Notes: generated by a model from the letters alone, not told the origin. Shown: positions 11,863 to 23,415, counted from the first letter of the stretch. The stretch: DNA of 64,000 nucleotides from Artocarpus heterophyllus (GCA_025403435.1 JAJQZP010000444.1:1-64000); one strand, 5' to 3'. Numbers and translations are program-made.

Positions 11863-13873
11863 TGCTGGAAACAAAGTGCGCAGCGGAATTTTTTTAAATT
11901 TTCATCAGAGTATTTTCCAAAACACAAGTTTGACATGTTATATGTATAAATTAAACAGATCTTACTAACCTCAGTATGCCGAAGAACCTCCGCGACCTGT
12001 GTAGAGAAGTAACGTTCCAGAAGAGCCTCAACCAACTGGTCTTCTTTGCTATTCTCTATCCACAACCGGAGTGAGTGTGGGCTCACACGTACAGCTCTTC
12101 CACCGGTGACTCTCCTTCCAACCAATAGAGAGAACCCAAAGCTAGTGTTCGTGATTTGTGAACAAAAGCTCTCAGGGAGTTTTCAGATGCTCACTAGAAG
12201 AGTATCACTCTTAATCTCTCAAATTGATCTGAGTAAATCATTAGACTCACTCCCTTTTTATACCTATTGGTCCTTGGGGTCAGTCCATATCAGATTAGGT
12301 CTCAAAAATCGAAACAGAATCAAGTTCGGATCAATATCTGATAAGATACGCGTGAAAAACGCGTAATCTTAACTGTTGCGGTCGGCATGCCAAACTGTGA
12401 GATAGGCAGGCCGAACACGTCATCCGGCATGCCGAACTGCCGAGAAAAAATCTCCGCAAATCTTTTATTTTCCACCCGAGATTCTAAAGGATAAAGTCTC
12501 AGTTTTGATTCAAATAGCCCAATAGAAAAGATATCTGATCAAAACAAACTTTATCAAGATAATCTCTAAGAAAATAAATCAATTCACAATAATTCTACAA
12601 GTTTATCTTGTTCTAATTGTCCAAAATTAAAACAACCGATAAACAGACAAGAATTATCCGAACGCCATAATTCAACAAGTTCATCTTGAACTAATTTCTT
12701 ACATAATTAATTCAACCGATAAACAGACATGAATTATTTGATTCTTATAAATTTTAAACCAATCTGATAAATCCGACATAAGTCACCAATTATTGGAAAA
12801 GCACGCCGTGTCGTTACAGGATTTTGTGAGCTAGCAAAGGGGACCAAAATGGACCTATAAAGTTCAAGCTCATGATAATTATGAAACCCAATATCCCAGA
12901 TATACATTTCACAATTATCAACTCCAACGCTACTCCACTAAAAGCTTGGAGCTGCACTCTCAAACTTTATAGAATTACGAAGCTCGTGTAGCTAAGTCTC
13001 CATGACATATCATAGTGTATCGCATCCCCATATGATCATCCATAATCGGCTTAAGGACAAGTTCTGTCTTACCTTCCCGATTATTTTTATCTTACGCTCC
13101 ATTGTCTCACCATTAGAAAACTTACCATCCAAAGATAGTATACCATTCGGTTACACCTATGTTTCCAAATGGTTGAGCGCTCCAGTTTTCCAATTACAGG
13201 ACAACGCATATAAGAGGATATCATTACTCATAAAGAGGAGCTATGGATTCTATATCTATGAATAACAAGTCTACGCTACCAAGAGTCATGCCTCCAACGT
13301 ACCGGCATGCATGCCACTATAGAGATGTGGGAGTCACCCATTGGTACATCAAAAGACACAAATCGAGACAACGGGCCCATTATTCATCTCAGGATTAAGA
13401 TACAATACAAATGATTGTCTAAAGTGAATCGATTTGCCAAGACAGAATTATTAATCCAAATCAATTCACTTTATGTCCCGATCCAACACATCGTCACCTA
13501 TGACAACGCGCCAATGTTTCTATTCACGGAGTCCAACTCCGATGGCCAAGACAAACCATCTCCCAAAAGGGATATAGACAACATAACAATCTTTACATGA
13601 ATAAAGCGCCCAACTTTATTCCCTCGATTGCGGATCATATATTTTAGACCATCACCTTAAGTGTCGTGTCTACCGCATAATCATCCCATCATATGCCCAA
13701 CTCTTAAGGTTTAGACTGACAGTCTCAGACTACTGTTTGCTTATCATACATTCAACAAATATGAACGTAAAGAGGACAATATTTGGTATATATAAATGAA
13801 TAAATTCTTTATTGATAAAAATGTCTCCAAAAACGTATTATATTTTTACTCCTTAGAGCATACATGTCTAACA
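11863..13873 (-). repeat. Copia 1 5' LTR
   Basis: The ends are TGCTGGAAAC and GTCTAACA. It is nearly identical to 2269-4278. Differences cluster in the first 350 bases or so. The right target duplication AAGAG follows at 13874-13878. Confidence 0.95.
12253..12270 (-). promoter_or_regulatory. Copia 1 LTR core promoter (CCAAT and TATA boxes)
   Basis: Read on the minus strand, CCAAT (12266-12270) is followed by GGTATAAAAAGGGAG (about 12250-12264). The same pair occurs in the other LTR at about 2655-2676. This would place the transcript start near 12230 and leave about 370 bases of R-U5 before the primer site. The position is inferred from motifs only. Confidence 0.6.
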
Positions 13874-13878
13874 AAGAG

Positions 13879-15077
13879 AACATGCGAGTTAGCATCACTA
13901 CCATCAGAGTTAGAACAGTTGAATTGCCTATTCCAACACTTGAACAACAACTGTGGGTGAAGCAGCCAGAAGCTTCGTCGCATGGCTGAAGAGGTTAGTT
14001 GAAGTCATCGCATTGACGAAGACAAGTCAAGCGCCTAGCCATGTTCCACAAGATCTAAGCAGAAAGAAATGCCAAAAAAGAAAAGCTCTACAAAAGCAAG
14101 AGAATCACAACCTGAGGTAGAACAAGAACAAGAGAAAACCGTTGCTAATGAGCAACTGTAAGCATTTAACTTCGCTTCAATACCTCAAGAATTTATGCAG
14201 TTAGCTCTATACGCACATTCTTTCATGCGCGATGGGTCGATGATTCAGTGTCCGATACCGGTAAATGGCACTGGCAATGAATCGCCTATCTATGTGTGGT
14301 ATGAAGATGTTTACTACTTCATCAACTTTGATAAAATCGGGGCAAACTGTATCCTGGTATACCTCAGGTAATAACTTCATCCTTATTTCATATTTTTAAA
14401 ATACAGGTAGAACTGTAAGGTGCTTTCAAATAATTGGCTGTATTTTTTTCTATTGTAGTTTTTTGGTGGAATATTGTGAACTTCAAGGCTTGGTGCAAAA
14501 TTTCATCTTCACATCTTCTGCCATTGTTTCAAGTGTTGCAAGAGACCTATAGAGTGATCGTAGAGAGCGCGTCACATTACTCCTCCACCTATTAGCTCAA
14601 GCACTGAGGGGCAAATTACTCTTCCTGCCATACAATGTTGGAGAACATTGGATGTTGGGACTTATTTCGCCATGGGAGGACCAAATATATTGGTTTGACC
14701 CTCTCGGACACCCACCACGTGAGGATTTTGTATCAATCACGAGATTGTAAGTATTAATATTCTCTTAATTTAAATTAAATATTTTTAGTCCCACATATTT
14801 GTATTGTCTATTAATTCATTTAAAAATGACACATTGTTAGGGCACTTAATGATTGGAAGCTTCAAACAGAAAGCGGTGTCACAAACCGACCAAACGGAAC
14901 ACTATATTCCAAACGTAAGTGTCCAAGACAACAAGAAAACGTAGAATGTGGTTTTTTTATTTTACGTTTCATGCGGGATATAATTACAAGTGGTATACAA
15001 GCCTTAGGAAAAAATGATTTTTATATACACACGGATATACATGAAGTTAGATTAGAGTGGATACAATTTATAAATAG
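13879..15077 (+). pseudogene. CACTA Ulp1/C48 cysteine protease-like module, decayed
   Basis: After Copia 1 the CACTA frame resumes (NMRVSITTIRVRTVELPIPT) and ends at TGA 13987-13989. A downstream stretch from about 14069 has a basic Lys/Ser-rich start and then three likely exons (to 14367, 14459-14746, 14841-15077) with GT-AG borders. They carry the C48 signature: His in VGEHWMLGLISPW (about 14640), Asp in YWFDPLG (about 14697), and Gln/Cys in RQQENVECGFFILRFMRDI (about 14930-14970). The presumed catalytic residues are therefore retained. Stops at 14159-14161 and about 14551 break the frame. C48 (SUMO protease-like) domains are known companions of plant transposases; their role there is unclear. 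Whether this was one protein with the transposase or a second gene cannot be decided here. Confidence 0.7.
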
Positions 15078-15283
15078 GTATGTGCTCTTTAGATAGATAG
15101 ATGGAGATAGTAGATAAACAATTACTGAAAATAGATCAAATGTAAATGATCTTGTAAATACCTAGAAATTTCAATATACTCTAATTTTTGTATGCAATTA
15201 GGGCCTTGTTGTAATGGATAACACACGGGACTGGCCATCCTATGGGAAAACAAAAATTTTTGGTGAATTTTTTTTGGGGGGAA
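15078..15283. other. CACTA 3' non-coding stretch
   Basis: AT-rich sequence lies between the last protease exon and the subterminal array. It holds a short GATA-like repeat (about 15090-15120) and a G run at 15272-15280. No gene is seen. Confidence 0.5.
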
Positions 15284-15845
15284 TACCAATTTTCCACGAT
15301 GATTTCGTGAAAAACCGTCGTGGAGAGGGTGGGATTCCACGACGGCTTTTTGTGAAACCATCGTGGAAAGGGGGGATTACATGACGGTTTCGTAAAAAAC
15401 CGTCATGGAATCCCCCCTTTCCACAACGGTTTTTTGTGAAACTGTCGTGGAAAGCGGGGGATTCCACGACGGTTTCGTGAAAAACTGTCATGGAATCCCC
15501 CCTTTACACAATGGTTTCACAAAAAAGGGTCATGGAAATGGGGGATTCCACAACGGTTTATGAAAAACCGTCGTGGAAAGGGGGGATAACCGTCGTGTAA
15601 TGTCCCCTTTTCCACGACGGTTTCACAAAAAAACCGTCTTGAAATCCCCCTTTTCCACGACGGTTTTTTGTGAAACCGTCGTGAAATCCCACCCTATTTT
15701 ACTTCTCATCGCGTCAATTTTCGTATTACAAGACGGTAAAAAATCGTCGTGAAAACTCCATGTTATACCACGACTGAAGCTTTCACGACAGTTTTTTGAC
15801 CGTCGTGAAATTTTTTCACGACGGTTATAAACCGTTATGGAATCC
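15284..15845. repeat. CACTA subterminal inverted-repeat array
   Basis: About twenty half-sites of the core CCACGACGGTTT or its complement AAACCGTCGTGG occur in about 560 bases. They are mostly arranged as inverted pairs around a TTTGTGA or TTCGTGA loop, and pairs are separated by G7-like spacers such as AAAGGGGGGATT. Each pair can fold as a hairpin of roughly 11-12 base pairs. In En/Spm-type elements such subterminal sites are bound by the element's DNA-binding protein. Long open frames across it (15122-15847, minus strand) are artefacts of the repeat. Confidence 0.9.
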
Positions 15846-15849
15846 ACAG

Positions 15850-15890
15850 TTTGTAGTAGTGAATGTCATCTTGTAGTAGTGAATGTCATC
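15850..15890 (+). repeat. CACTA right terminal inverted repeat with a 20-bp tandem duplication
   Basis: The terminus TTTGTAGTAGTG ends at 15861. The 20 bases 15851-15870 are repeated exactly at 15871-15890, so a second TTGTAGTAGTG ends at 15881. The usual 3-bp target duplication cannot be tested, because the left end of the element is outside the window. Confidence 0.8.
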
Positions 15891-16425
15891 GCCGACACTC
15901 ATGATGCTATTGGCCAAGCTAAAAGTTGTGATATTTATTACACCTCTTGAGATGGAAATGGTGTAGCCCTCTTATTAGATAGACTAGTCATTTATAATTC
16001 TATCGATTTAGTTTGGTTTCATTGTGTTCCGAATTCATTTCATCTTCTATAGTAGCGGACATGTTGCTTACGTAATGAAAGCTATTTTCTTTTTAAAAAA
16101 TAGTAAATTTTAAGCTTATTAAAACTTAATCATGAATAACTCTTAATAAATACAAAATTTATGAAACTCAAAATTATCCCCCTTTATTAATTTATTAAAA
16201 GAAGTATGTTTGTAAATTTAATCATGTGTTATTATTCATACATAAATCCCCTTCCAAAAAAAAAAATTTCATAATATGAATTATAATAGTATAAAACCCG
16301 CCGACACAGGCAGTCGTACTTAAAAAGTGCCTTTCAACTCCGCGCTCTCCCACCGACAGGCAACAAGCCAACAACCTCTCCCTCCTTTCCTCATCTCTTT
16401 TCTCAGAGCTCCAATTTTCCGAGTT
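15891..16425. other. Intergenic region and possible promoter/5' UTR of the carrier gene
   Basis: Mostly AT-rich to about 16290. From about 16295 it becomes pyrimidine-rich and GC-balanced (CCGCCGACACAGGC, CTCTCCCTCC), as expected of a plant 5' UTR. No clear TATA box is seen at a convincing distance, and nothing else is recognised. Confidence 0.4.
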
Positions 16426-19400
16426 ATGAGAGAAGAAACCTCCAAAGCCGTGCTTTCTTGGCGGAATATCCCAAGCCTAAAGGCCTAATCCTTCCAGACG
16501 ACGGACCACGAATCGCTCTGGGGGAAGAACTCACGGCTCAGTTTCCATGGTGGTGGGAGAGGGAGAAGCAGTGCCAGAGCCTGAAATTTCGCGTGCATCT
16601 CGGCAGTAGAAAAGGGAGAACAGAACGAGTTGGCCCCGTCGCCGGCTCAGCTCGTCAAGCATCCGTTGGCGATTCTTGCTTTGGTCCCAAAAGACGTCGC
16701 CCTCTTCGCCGCCGGAGCAATTGCCGGTGCCGCCGCCAAGACCTTCACGGCTCCGCTCGACCGCATAAAGCTCCTAATGCAGGCTTTACTTCGATTTCTT
16801 CTTCAATTTCTTTTTATATAGTTTCGGAATTAAAAGTTTCAATTTTGGAATTTTGGTGCGAATTTTCCTTTTGGATTCTGAGAGAATGCGGGCCGTAATT
16901 TGAGTTTCTGAATATGGTCAATGAAAATGACACTGATGATGAATGGTGTGAATTTCGAATTTCAGCTTTTGGCTTTTCTATGAATCATCATTCCTGATTT
17001 CCTATTTATGGCCAAATTACACGAAAAAGCCTGTGATTTGAAACTTGATTACATTAGGTTTCCTTGAACGATCTTGGCTGGGCACTGTTTTTATTTTCCT
17101 TGTCATGCACTTTCTAAACGTTGGATTAGGTATCATCTGGGAAATTAGTACTGTTTAGCGGTTTCTAATATGTGGTGTTGGATTAGGTCTGCTTAGCAAT
17201 TAATAGTTTTTTCTTTTTTTTTTCAGACTCATGGGGTACGGGTTGGACGAGAAAGTACCAAGAAGGCAATTGGCTTCATTGAGGTACTTTTATGCTTCAT
17301 CTTTTCCCCCTGGCCTGTTGATTCGTATACATTTGATTGTATGAATTTGACCTACGATCAAGCTATCCATGAAGTGCCAGCTCTTATCATCTATTCTTCA
17401 GACATAAATTATTTTCTGTCACTGAAAATTATCATTATTCTTATGCTGCACAAAATTTCATAATGGCATTAGAAAACTGATTATTACACAAGTGAAATAC
17501 GTAAATCTATTTCCAACTTTTTAGTACCAACCTATGTGGCACGTGAGTTTGTCACTTTTTATTGGTAGCTGTTTAAAAATTGTCGCATCAATTAATGTTA
17601 AACGAATACCTTGCCTCTCAGTTAAAACAGATGACAATCACTGCCACTTGAGTCGGCATCAAGAAGTTGGGATTAAGTTTGGATCCCTAGCACTACTCAT
17701 GAAATAAATGTTTGGGCAATATTAATTAAAAAGGAGTTGTTATATAGTTATCTCCTCGCATCATCCTTCTACATGATAGCGTGATGCTTCTATTTTTGTT
17801 TAAATATTGTGTTCCATTCAGTGCTTGAACTTTATTCTGGTGGGGAAAAGTCATTTGAGTCGCTCTGGCTGATTCATCTATTTGTCGTTTTCTAAAATAA
17901 ACTGCAATATTTCTGAATTCTTTAATGGGAGAGGTTCACAGTGGATGAGTGCCCATTGACATTAATGTCCGCGAGTCTTTGGCTTTATCATAGTTCAATT
18001 AGTATATGCTTAGGCAGTGCCGTAGTGGAAGACTCTAGAGATGATAATGATTGAGGAGAGAGAAGATTAACAATAGTCCCTAGCTTAAAGGTCCAATTAT
18101 TGGCTTACGTTTTCTGTGTTTGTCAGTTATACCAATATTGAGTTTCTTATTTCTCGATTTACATTGATAAATCTTTATAGATATAAACATCTTGCATGAC
18201 GTGTAATTTGCACTATCCTTTTTGATCACTTCTTATTGTCGAATAACAATGTATTCCACTGCAGGCCATAACAAGGGTAGGGAAGGAAGAGGGAATAAAA
18301 GGATACTGGAAAGGCAACCTCCCTCAGGTTTATTGCAAATAAGATTTTCCATTGACACTTGAAATTTTTTTCCTATGTAATGTTGATATTTGTTTTCAGC
18401 TACATAAATTTTCAAGAATTTGTTTTGAATTGTTCCAGGTGATACGGATCATACCTTATAGTGCCGTCCAACTTTTTGCCTACGAAACCTACAAGGTAAT
18501 TATTAGCCATAATCAGTAAAATCAGAGTATAATATTACATGCATTTGGAACTAAATTACATAAGACTACAGAAGTTATTTAGGGGGGCCGACGGAGAGCT
18601 CTCTGTCATTGGAAGGCTTGCAGCAGGAGCTTGCGCGGGCATGACATCCACTTTTGTAAGTACTATTGCAAATGGGATCTAAAGTTATTAGTTTATAAAT
18701 TTTATATTTGCTATTCAGATTCAATTAGATTGTTTTGAGGATAGTTTCAAAGGCTTATTACAAAGAGATCAAGGATAACATCCAGGGAAACATGCCCATG
18801 GGCCATGCTTCACTTGGGAACTAGTTTATTTTTATCTTTGGATACTTCTCACTTTGTACATCATTCTCTTTGCCATACATGGCTCGAGAATTCAATGTTA
18901 TTTGTCTTTTTGTAGATAACGTACCCCTTAGATGTTCTGAGGTTACGCCTAGCAGTTGAACCAGGTTATCGAACCATGTCTGAGGTATGATTTACTGAAT
19001 ATAATAACTACAAGTTGACCTCTCCATAATTCATATGAGGATGAATTTTGGTGGGCTCTTTTCAGATTGCATTGAACATGCTAAGAGAGGAAGGAATAGT
19101 GGCTTTTTACTATGGTCTAGGGCCTTCTTTAATTGGATTGCTCCATATATTGCTGTCAACTTTTGTGTTTTTGACTTGTGAGTGTATTTGTACTCTTTCT
19201 CTTATATTGAAGTGAAAGGCACATATAAGTTGGTGGATGACGCTGTCTTATGACAGCATTGGCAGAGAAATTCCAAAAGAAAGCCGAAGCCTTTCTTGTG
19301 ACAGCATTGGTGTCGTCTTCTCTTGCCACACTCACATGTTATCCTTTGGATACTGTGAGAAGACAGATGCAAATGAAGGGCACACCTTACAAGACTGTTT

Positions 19401-19605
19401 TAGATGCCTTTCCAGGTAAGTTTTGGCACTAATTGTCTTTTTTCTTTTTTTTTCTTTTCTTTTCTTTTCTTTTCTTTTCTTTTTAATCTTTTAACAAAAA
19501 GCACCAGTTACTATGACCACCTGCTAAATATAAGCCTGATATTGATGATGTTATTAAACCTGTCCATGATGGTCTCCTTGTAACTTCGTAAGAAAACTGT
19601 GGTTG

Positions 19606-19636
<31 letters not shown>

Positions 19637-20442
19637 TCCTTCTCTCTCTCCATATTTACATATTCCCACATGTATTTTATTTCAGAAATTGCATGTATGA
19701 CTTTAAAATTTTTACTTCTTTGAATCAACTCAATTGTGTCGAGTGTTCACTCAAATCAGTTTCCTCGAGATGTTACTTCATTATGCAGATAGAGGTTTTG
19801 AATTCAAGAGATCCGGAAATTCTGTTGGTAAGAAGTCAGTAGTTAATATAACATGTGTCTGTCTTGATCTTGGTCGTACAGGAATCGTGGCTCGAGATGG
19901 ATGGATTGGCTTATATCGAGGTTTTTGGCCCAATGCTTTGAAAAATCTAACTAATAGCAGGTTTTATATATTTGCTGCTTTTTCTTGCCCATATAGTTTA
20001 CTGCTTTGGTATGTCAGCTGCAATCTTGACCACTCATTGTAATGTTGTTAAGTATTGTGCTTATTTTCTTATCCTTTGAAGTTAATATAAAATTTGTTAG
20101 AAACTTTTGGATTGAAAGGAGTACATACTATGCAAAGCAAATTATGGAGTCGATGGTTTTGCTCTCTACCATAGACTTCTTTGTGTTGCATAGTTTTTGG
20201 TCATTTCACCTTCATGGCGTTTTTTTTCTTTCATGCCATTAGTTTACAACAACACATGGATATCTGCTAATACTGCGTCTGCTATGCTCTCATTCTATAA
20301 TTGTCTTCTCCATTGTTTCCATTTCAGCATTAGGCTCACCACCTATGATTTTGTCAAACGTCAAATTGCAGCCAGTGAAAAAGAGATGCAGAAAATTATG
20401 GAGGAAAATCGCGACAAACAGCACCAAAGTGCCAGTGGTTGA
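16426..20442 (+). pseudogene. Plastid/thylakoid ADP/ATP (PAPS) carrier-like gene, TAAC/PAPST type, ten exons with frame lesions
   Basis: Exons by splice sites: about 16426-16782, 17227-17283, 18265-18327, 18439-18495, 18572-18655, 18916-18984, 19066-19177, about 19230-19415, 19882-19960, 20328-20442. They encode a three-repeat mitochondrial-carrier-family protein with signature words TAPLDRIKLLMQ, TYPLDVLRLRLAVEPGYRT and CYPLDTVRRQMQMKGTPYKT. The nearest known type is the plant thylakoid ATP/ADP carrier, which also carries PAPS in plastids. Lesions: exon 1 needs frame changes to reach the APSPAQLVKHPLAILAL frame (position 16630, with no ATG); the donor after exon 1 is GC (16783); one A is missing after 19137 in SLIG|IAPYI; an 11-base insertion lies at 19245-19255. 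Introns are retained, so it is not a processed copy. Assembly indels could mimic some lesions, but not all of them easily. Confidence 0.7.
19436..19650. repeat. Two microsatellites in intron 8 of the carrier gene
   Basis: A TTTTC repeat (about 19436-19482) and a CT repeat (about 19606-19650) lie in the intron between exon 8 and exon 9. They create spurious reading frames on both strands. Confidence 0.85.
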
Positions 20443-21282
20443 ATGATCCCAACTTTGGTGTCTTTTTTACTGCATTTTACCTAATTTTGCTAGTGGAGCT
20501 CGAGCTCCGCTTGAGTGCCAATTGTAGGACTGGCGATGAAATTTTTTGGTTGCCTGGTGAATTCTTGTCTTGGGCCAGGATTCTATAGGTTGCTAATTCT
20601 TGTGTGGAATTTGTGTTCCACCTTGTGCCCTAATAGCCATCGTTTTTTTATTTATTTTAGTGAGGGAGTTTTGTTGCTGTAAGAAAACTATTTATGGTGG
20701 TTAAATTATTCACTTCATAGTTTACCCGTAGTAGTTCCTTTTTTCTTGTGCATGTTAGTGAAGTTTAAAGAGGCGATATTGGAGACATCCAGCAATTGTG
20801 AATGGCATTGGAGGGCTACTGTTCATGTGAAATCTTGTTCCATTAGTATGTAGAAATTCGAATAAGGCAATCATTCCATCTTGGATAGGGAAGGGAACGG
20901 TATGTACAGGAGATGAACATTTTATTTGCGACCGTTTATACCATTCACGGGTAGAGCAATCCAACTTTGAGATAAGACAGGGCTTAAATGAGAAAGTAGA
21001 CTCATGATGCACTACAGCAATTAGAAAAAGAAAATTTAAAAGGTACAAGTTGATGAGTCCAAGCCAAACGAAGCACCAAGTCCTCCCAGGCCTCTCAAGG
21101 GTTGCCCAGGCGTCCTAGGCTGCTTGCATGTTAGCAAACTCAAAGGCTGCTAGCATAGCGAGCTCAAGCAGGCCACAACCTCGAAATGAAAGCATCCCCT
21201 TAACCTTAATTGGCTGTTATTGCGACCAATTTGTCGAAGGTTGGTTTCTACAAAGATGACTTAGCCAACCCAGTAGCTTCAT
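20443..21282. other. 3' flank of the carrier gene
   Basis: The first 200 bases or so are T-rich and look like a plant 3' UTR. I see no strong AATAAA. The rest (about 20760-21280) shows no recognisable gene. A minus-strand frame at 20755-21048 has no familiar domain. The last five bases (21278-21282, TTCAT) are the left target duplication of the next element. Confidence 0.4.
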
Positions 21283-23415
21283 TGTAACGTCTCGAAATTT
21301 ATTTAATGTTAATGTATTATAAATGATGAATTAGTATGCCATAATTAATGTTTTAACATTAATTAGATTATTTGGTTGGATTTTGAATTTTGGTTGTTTT
21401 GTTAATTTGATGGATTCAAATGATTTCTCATTGTTTTAAAATGATGTTTTGAGTTTTAAAACACAACAATTTATAAAATGTTAAAAATACTCCGTTTTAC
21501 AAAACCGTGGCCGGCATATGGTTTTCGTACAGTAAAACCGTCCACCGTTTTTCTCTATTTATTTCCTTTTTCCCTCCTCTCTCCTCACTCTCCCGATTTC
21601 ACTCTCTCTCTCTCTCTCTTGAACTCTCTCGGCTCCTCTCTTCTCTCTCTATCTCTCTCAAAATTTTTGAATCAAAATTTGAATCCAAGCTTCGGGTTAG
21701 CAAGGAGGAAGCTCGGGGACGTGATTCGGCAACCGAGAACGCGGATTGAAGCTTCGATTCAAGGTTAGTTTTGAAATTTCTAAACTTTTTTCAAAATTTT
21801 CAATTTTGTGCATTTTTGAAATCTAGGTTTGTTTAAGCTTAGAAAACCTTGGATTTGAGTTAAATGAACTTAGAACACCTAGAATCTAAGCTTAGATTGA
21901 AGAAAAACGGATTGAATTTAAGATTTTTCATTTTTCTCCCTATTTTCCCATTTTCGGATTTTTGAGATTTTTGAGTTTAAATCTTGTTTAAATGAGTCCA
22001 AACATGTTCTAGTATGTTTTTCTATCAACTATGATTATTTTCTATGCCTGGGATCTGAGAAAAACAAGTTAGAATCAAGATTTAAATTTTGGGGATCGAG
22101 AAACCCGTGGCTGGGATTTTTGGGTTTTCCCAGTTCGGCAGGCCGGAATAGGGATCGGTAGGCCGGTGTTCTTCCGTCCGGCAGGCCGAACCTGGGGAAA
22201 TGACCGGCCGACTGAACCTGACTTCTGGTACAGTTTGGCCGGCCGAAGCAGGGAGACCAACAGGCCGACCGAGGCATAGAAAATTTTGTGATTTTCACCC
22301 GTTTTCACTGATTTGAACCCTGATTTAAGTTCCAACCTTGTAGAATGATTTTAAAGATACAAATGGCACACTAGGACATCATGAAATGATTTAGTAACAT
22401 ATAATGTCTTGAACTAGATATTGACCGACTTAGTTTGTATCTAGGATCGTTCGTGGTTCCGCGGAGCTAACGTATAGCGGACCGGGATTACGGTGTGGGG
22501 CACCGGCACGAGTATCGAGGTAGGACTTCTACCCCACTTCTTTGGTAGCCTAGTTTTGAAATGATTTGGATTTGAAAATGATTTCTATTAAAATGCTTTC
22601 AACGGTTGGTTGAAAAATAAATTTATCGGCTATATTTTAATATACCGTGAACTGAAATGAACTTCATAATGAATGTAAATGACAACACTCGGTAATTGGG
22701 TTTTGAATGATGATGATAATAAACACATAGGCATGATGTCATATCAGAGATCGGGTCGTGTAGCGATCGAACCCAGCTGGGCCACTACGGTGGTGATACT
22801 ATGGTTTGCCTAGGGAAAAGAAAATGATATTTCTGGTTGTACGAGTAAAATGTTCTAGGTAAGAATGGTTTTATTCAAATTTATTTATTTACTTATTTAT
22901 TTAAGTTTCCTTTTAAATGACTCCTGAATAATGTCATGTTTCTTTAAATTAAATTATTTTATAAAACTTAGTCCTACTGAGCCTTTCGCTCACGTTTTAT
23001 TTGTTTTAAATTTCCCCCTCTAGGTGGTTTTTCATTTAGGTTTGGAGAGGATTCTTCGGACCGAACTCAGGAGCAATAGAAGAATTAATTTATCTTTTGT
23101 ATCATTTAATCAAGGCATGTAAGATTTTAACTTTATTTGTACCCTGGACTGTGATTGTATTTATGATATTGTCAGTACCATGTGTGTGCACAAGTTGTGG
23201 GTCTGTGGAACCCATACTCGCGGTTTTATTATTTTAATATTTATTCGTTTAATGTTTTAAATTGTCTAATGTATATGAATTCTTTACAAAGTGTTTTCAA
23301 TGAATCCCACCTTTTATACTTAATTCAACCCCTTAAACTCTAGATTTTAATTAAATTCTCTTTTAATTAATTTAAATAATCCGTCACGTCACCTCTCGTA
23401 CTCCGGGGCGTGACA
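21283..23415 (+). mobile_element. Solo Gypsy LTR, family A
   Basis: The ends are TGTAACGTCTCG and GGGGCGTGACA. The 5-bp target duplication TTCAT is perfect (21278-21282 and 23416-23420). It is homologous along its length to the LTRs at 31511-33137 and 37877-40142. It contains a CTATTTATT TATA-like box at about 21563, a CT-rich leader (about 21598-21660) and a CGGCAGGCCGA array (about 22130-22285). No internal retroelement sequence follows, so it is a solo LTR. Small frames at 21478-21768 and 22035-22335 lie in the LTR and are not genes. Confidence 0.95.
22130..22285. repeat. GC-rich motif array (CGGCAGGCCGA) in solo Gypsy LTR
   Basis: Seven or so copies (TTCGGCAGGCCGGAA, TCGGTAGGCCGG, CCGGCAGGCCGAAC, GGCCGGCCGAAG, CAACAGGCCGACCGAGG) occur at 20-30 base spacing. 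The layout matches the array at 38715-38875 in the family A 3' LTR. Confidence 0.85.

Larger units (their letters stand above)
2269..13873 (-). mobile_element. Ty1/Copia LTR retrotransposon (Copia 1), near-complete, nested in the CACTA gene
   Basis: Two LTRs of about 2.01 kb (2269-4278 and 11863-13873) begin TGYTGGAAAC and end CTAACA on the plus strand. The 5-bp target duplication AAGAG is perfect (2264-2268 and 13874-13878). In minus orientation the order is 5' LTR, tRNA-iMet primer site (11849-11860), long leader, gag-protease-integrase-RT-RNase H (8246 to 4293), polypurine tract (4279-4292), 3' LTR. By eye the LTRs differ at only roughly 25-30 positions, so the insertion is fairly young. 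A solo Gypsy LTR (8699-10665) has since landed in the leader. One TGA in the integrase region breaks the polyprotein. Confidence 0.95.
1..15861 (+). mobile_element. CACTA (En/Spm) DNA transposon, left end outside the window, split by a Copia insertion
   Basis: The right terminus reads TTTGTAGTAGTG (inverse of CACTACTACAAA) ending at 15861. It is preceded by a subterminal array of inverted CCACGACGGTTT units, as expected for CACTA elements. Inside, on the plus strand, are a Transposase_24-type transposase remnant (831-2268) and a Ulp1/C48 protease-like module (13879-15077). A Copia element with a perfect 5-bp target duplication occupies 2269-13873. The left CACTA end is not seen, so the start given here is only the window edge; the true start of element sequence could lie left of 1 or somewhere in 1-830. 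The element is dead: stops and frameshifts occur in both gene modules. Confidence 0.8.

Noticed and set aside
15122..15847. Overlapping minus-strand ORFs, and a CRISPR-like impression from regularly spaced repeats
   Set aside because: The repeats are inverted pairs in the CACTA subterminal region; spacers are not unique sequences of constant length, and no cas genes exist in this plant DNA.
21478..21768. Leu/Ser-rich ORFs in the solo LTR (also near 31815 and 48322)
   Set aside because: They cover the CT-rich leader of the Gypsy A LTRs; no conserved frame between copies.
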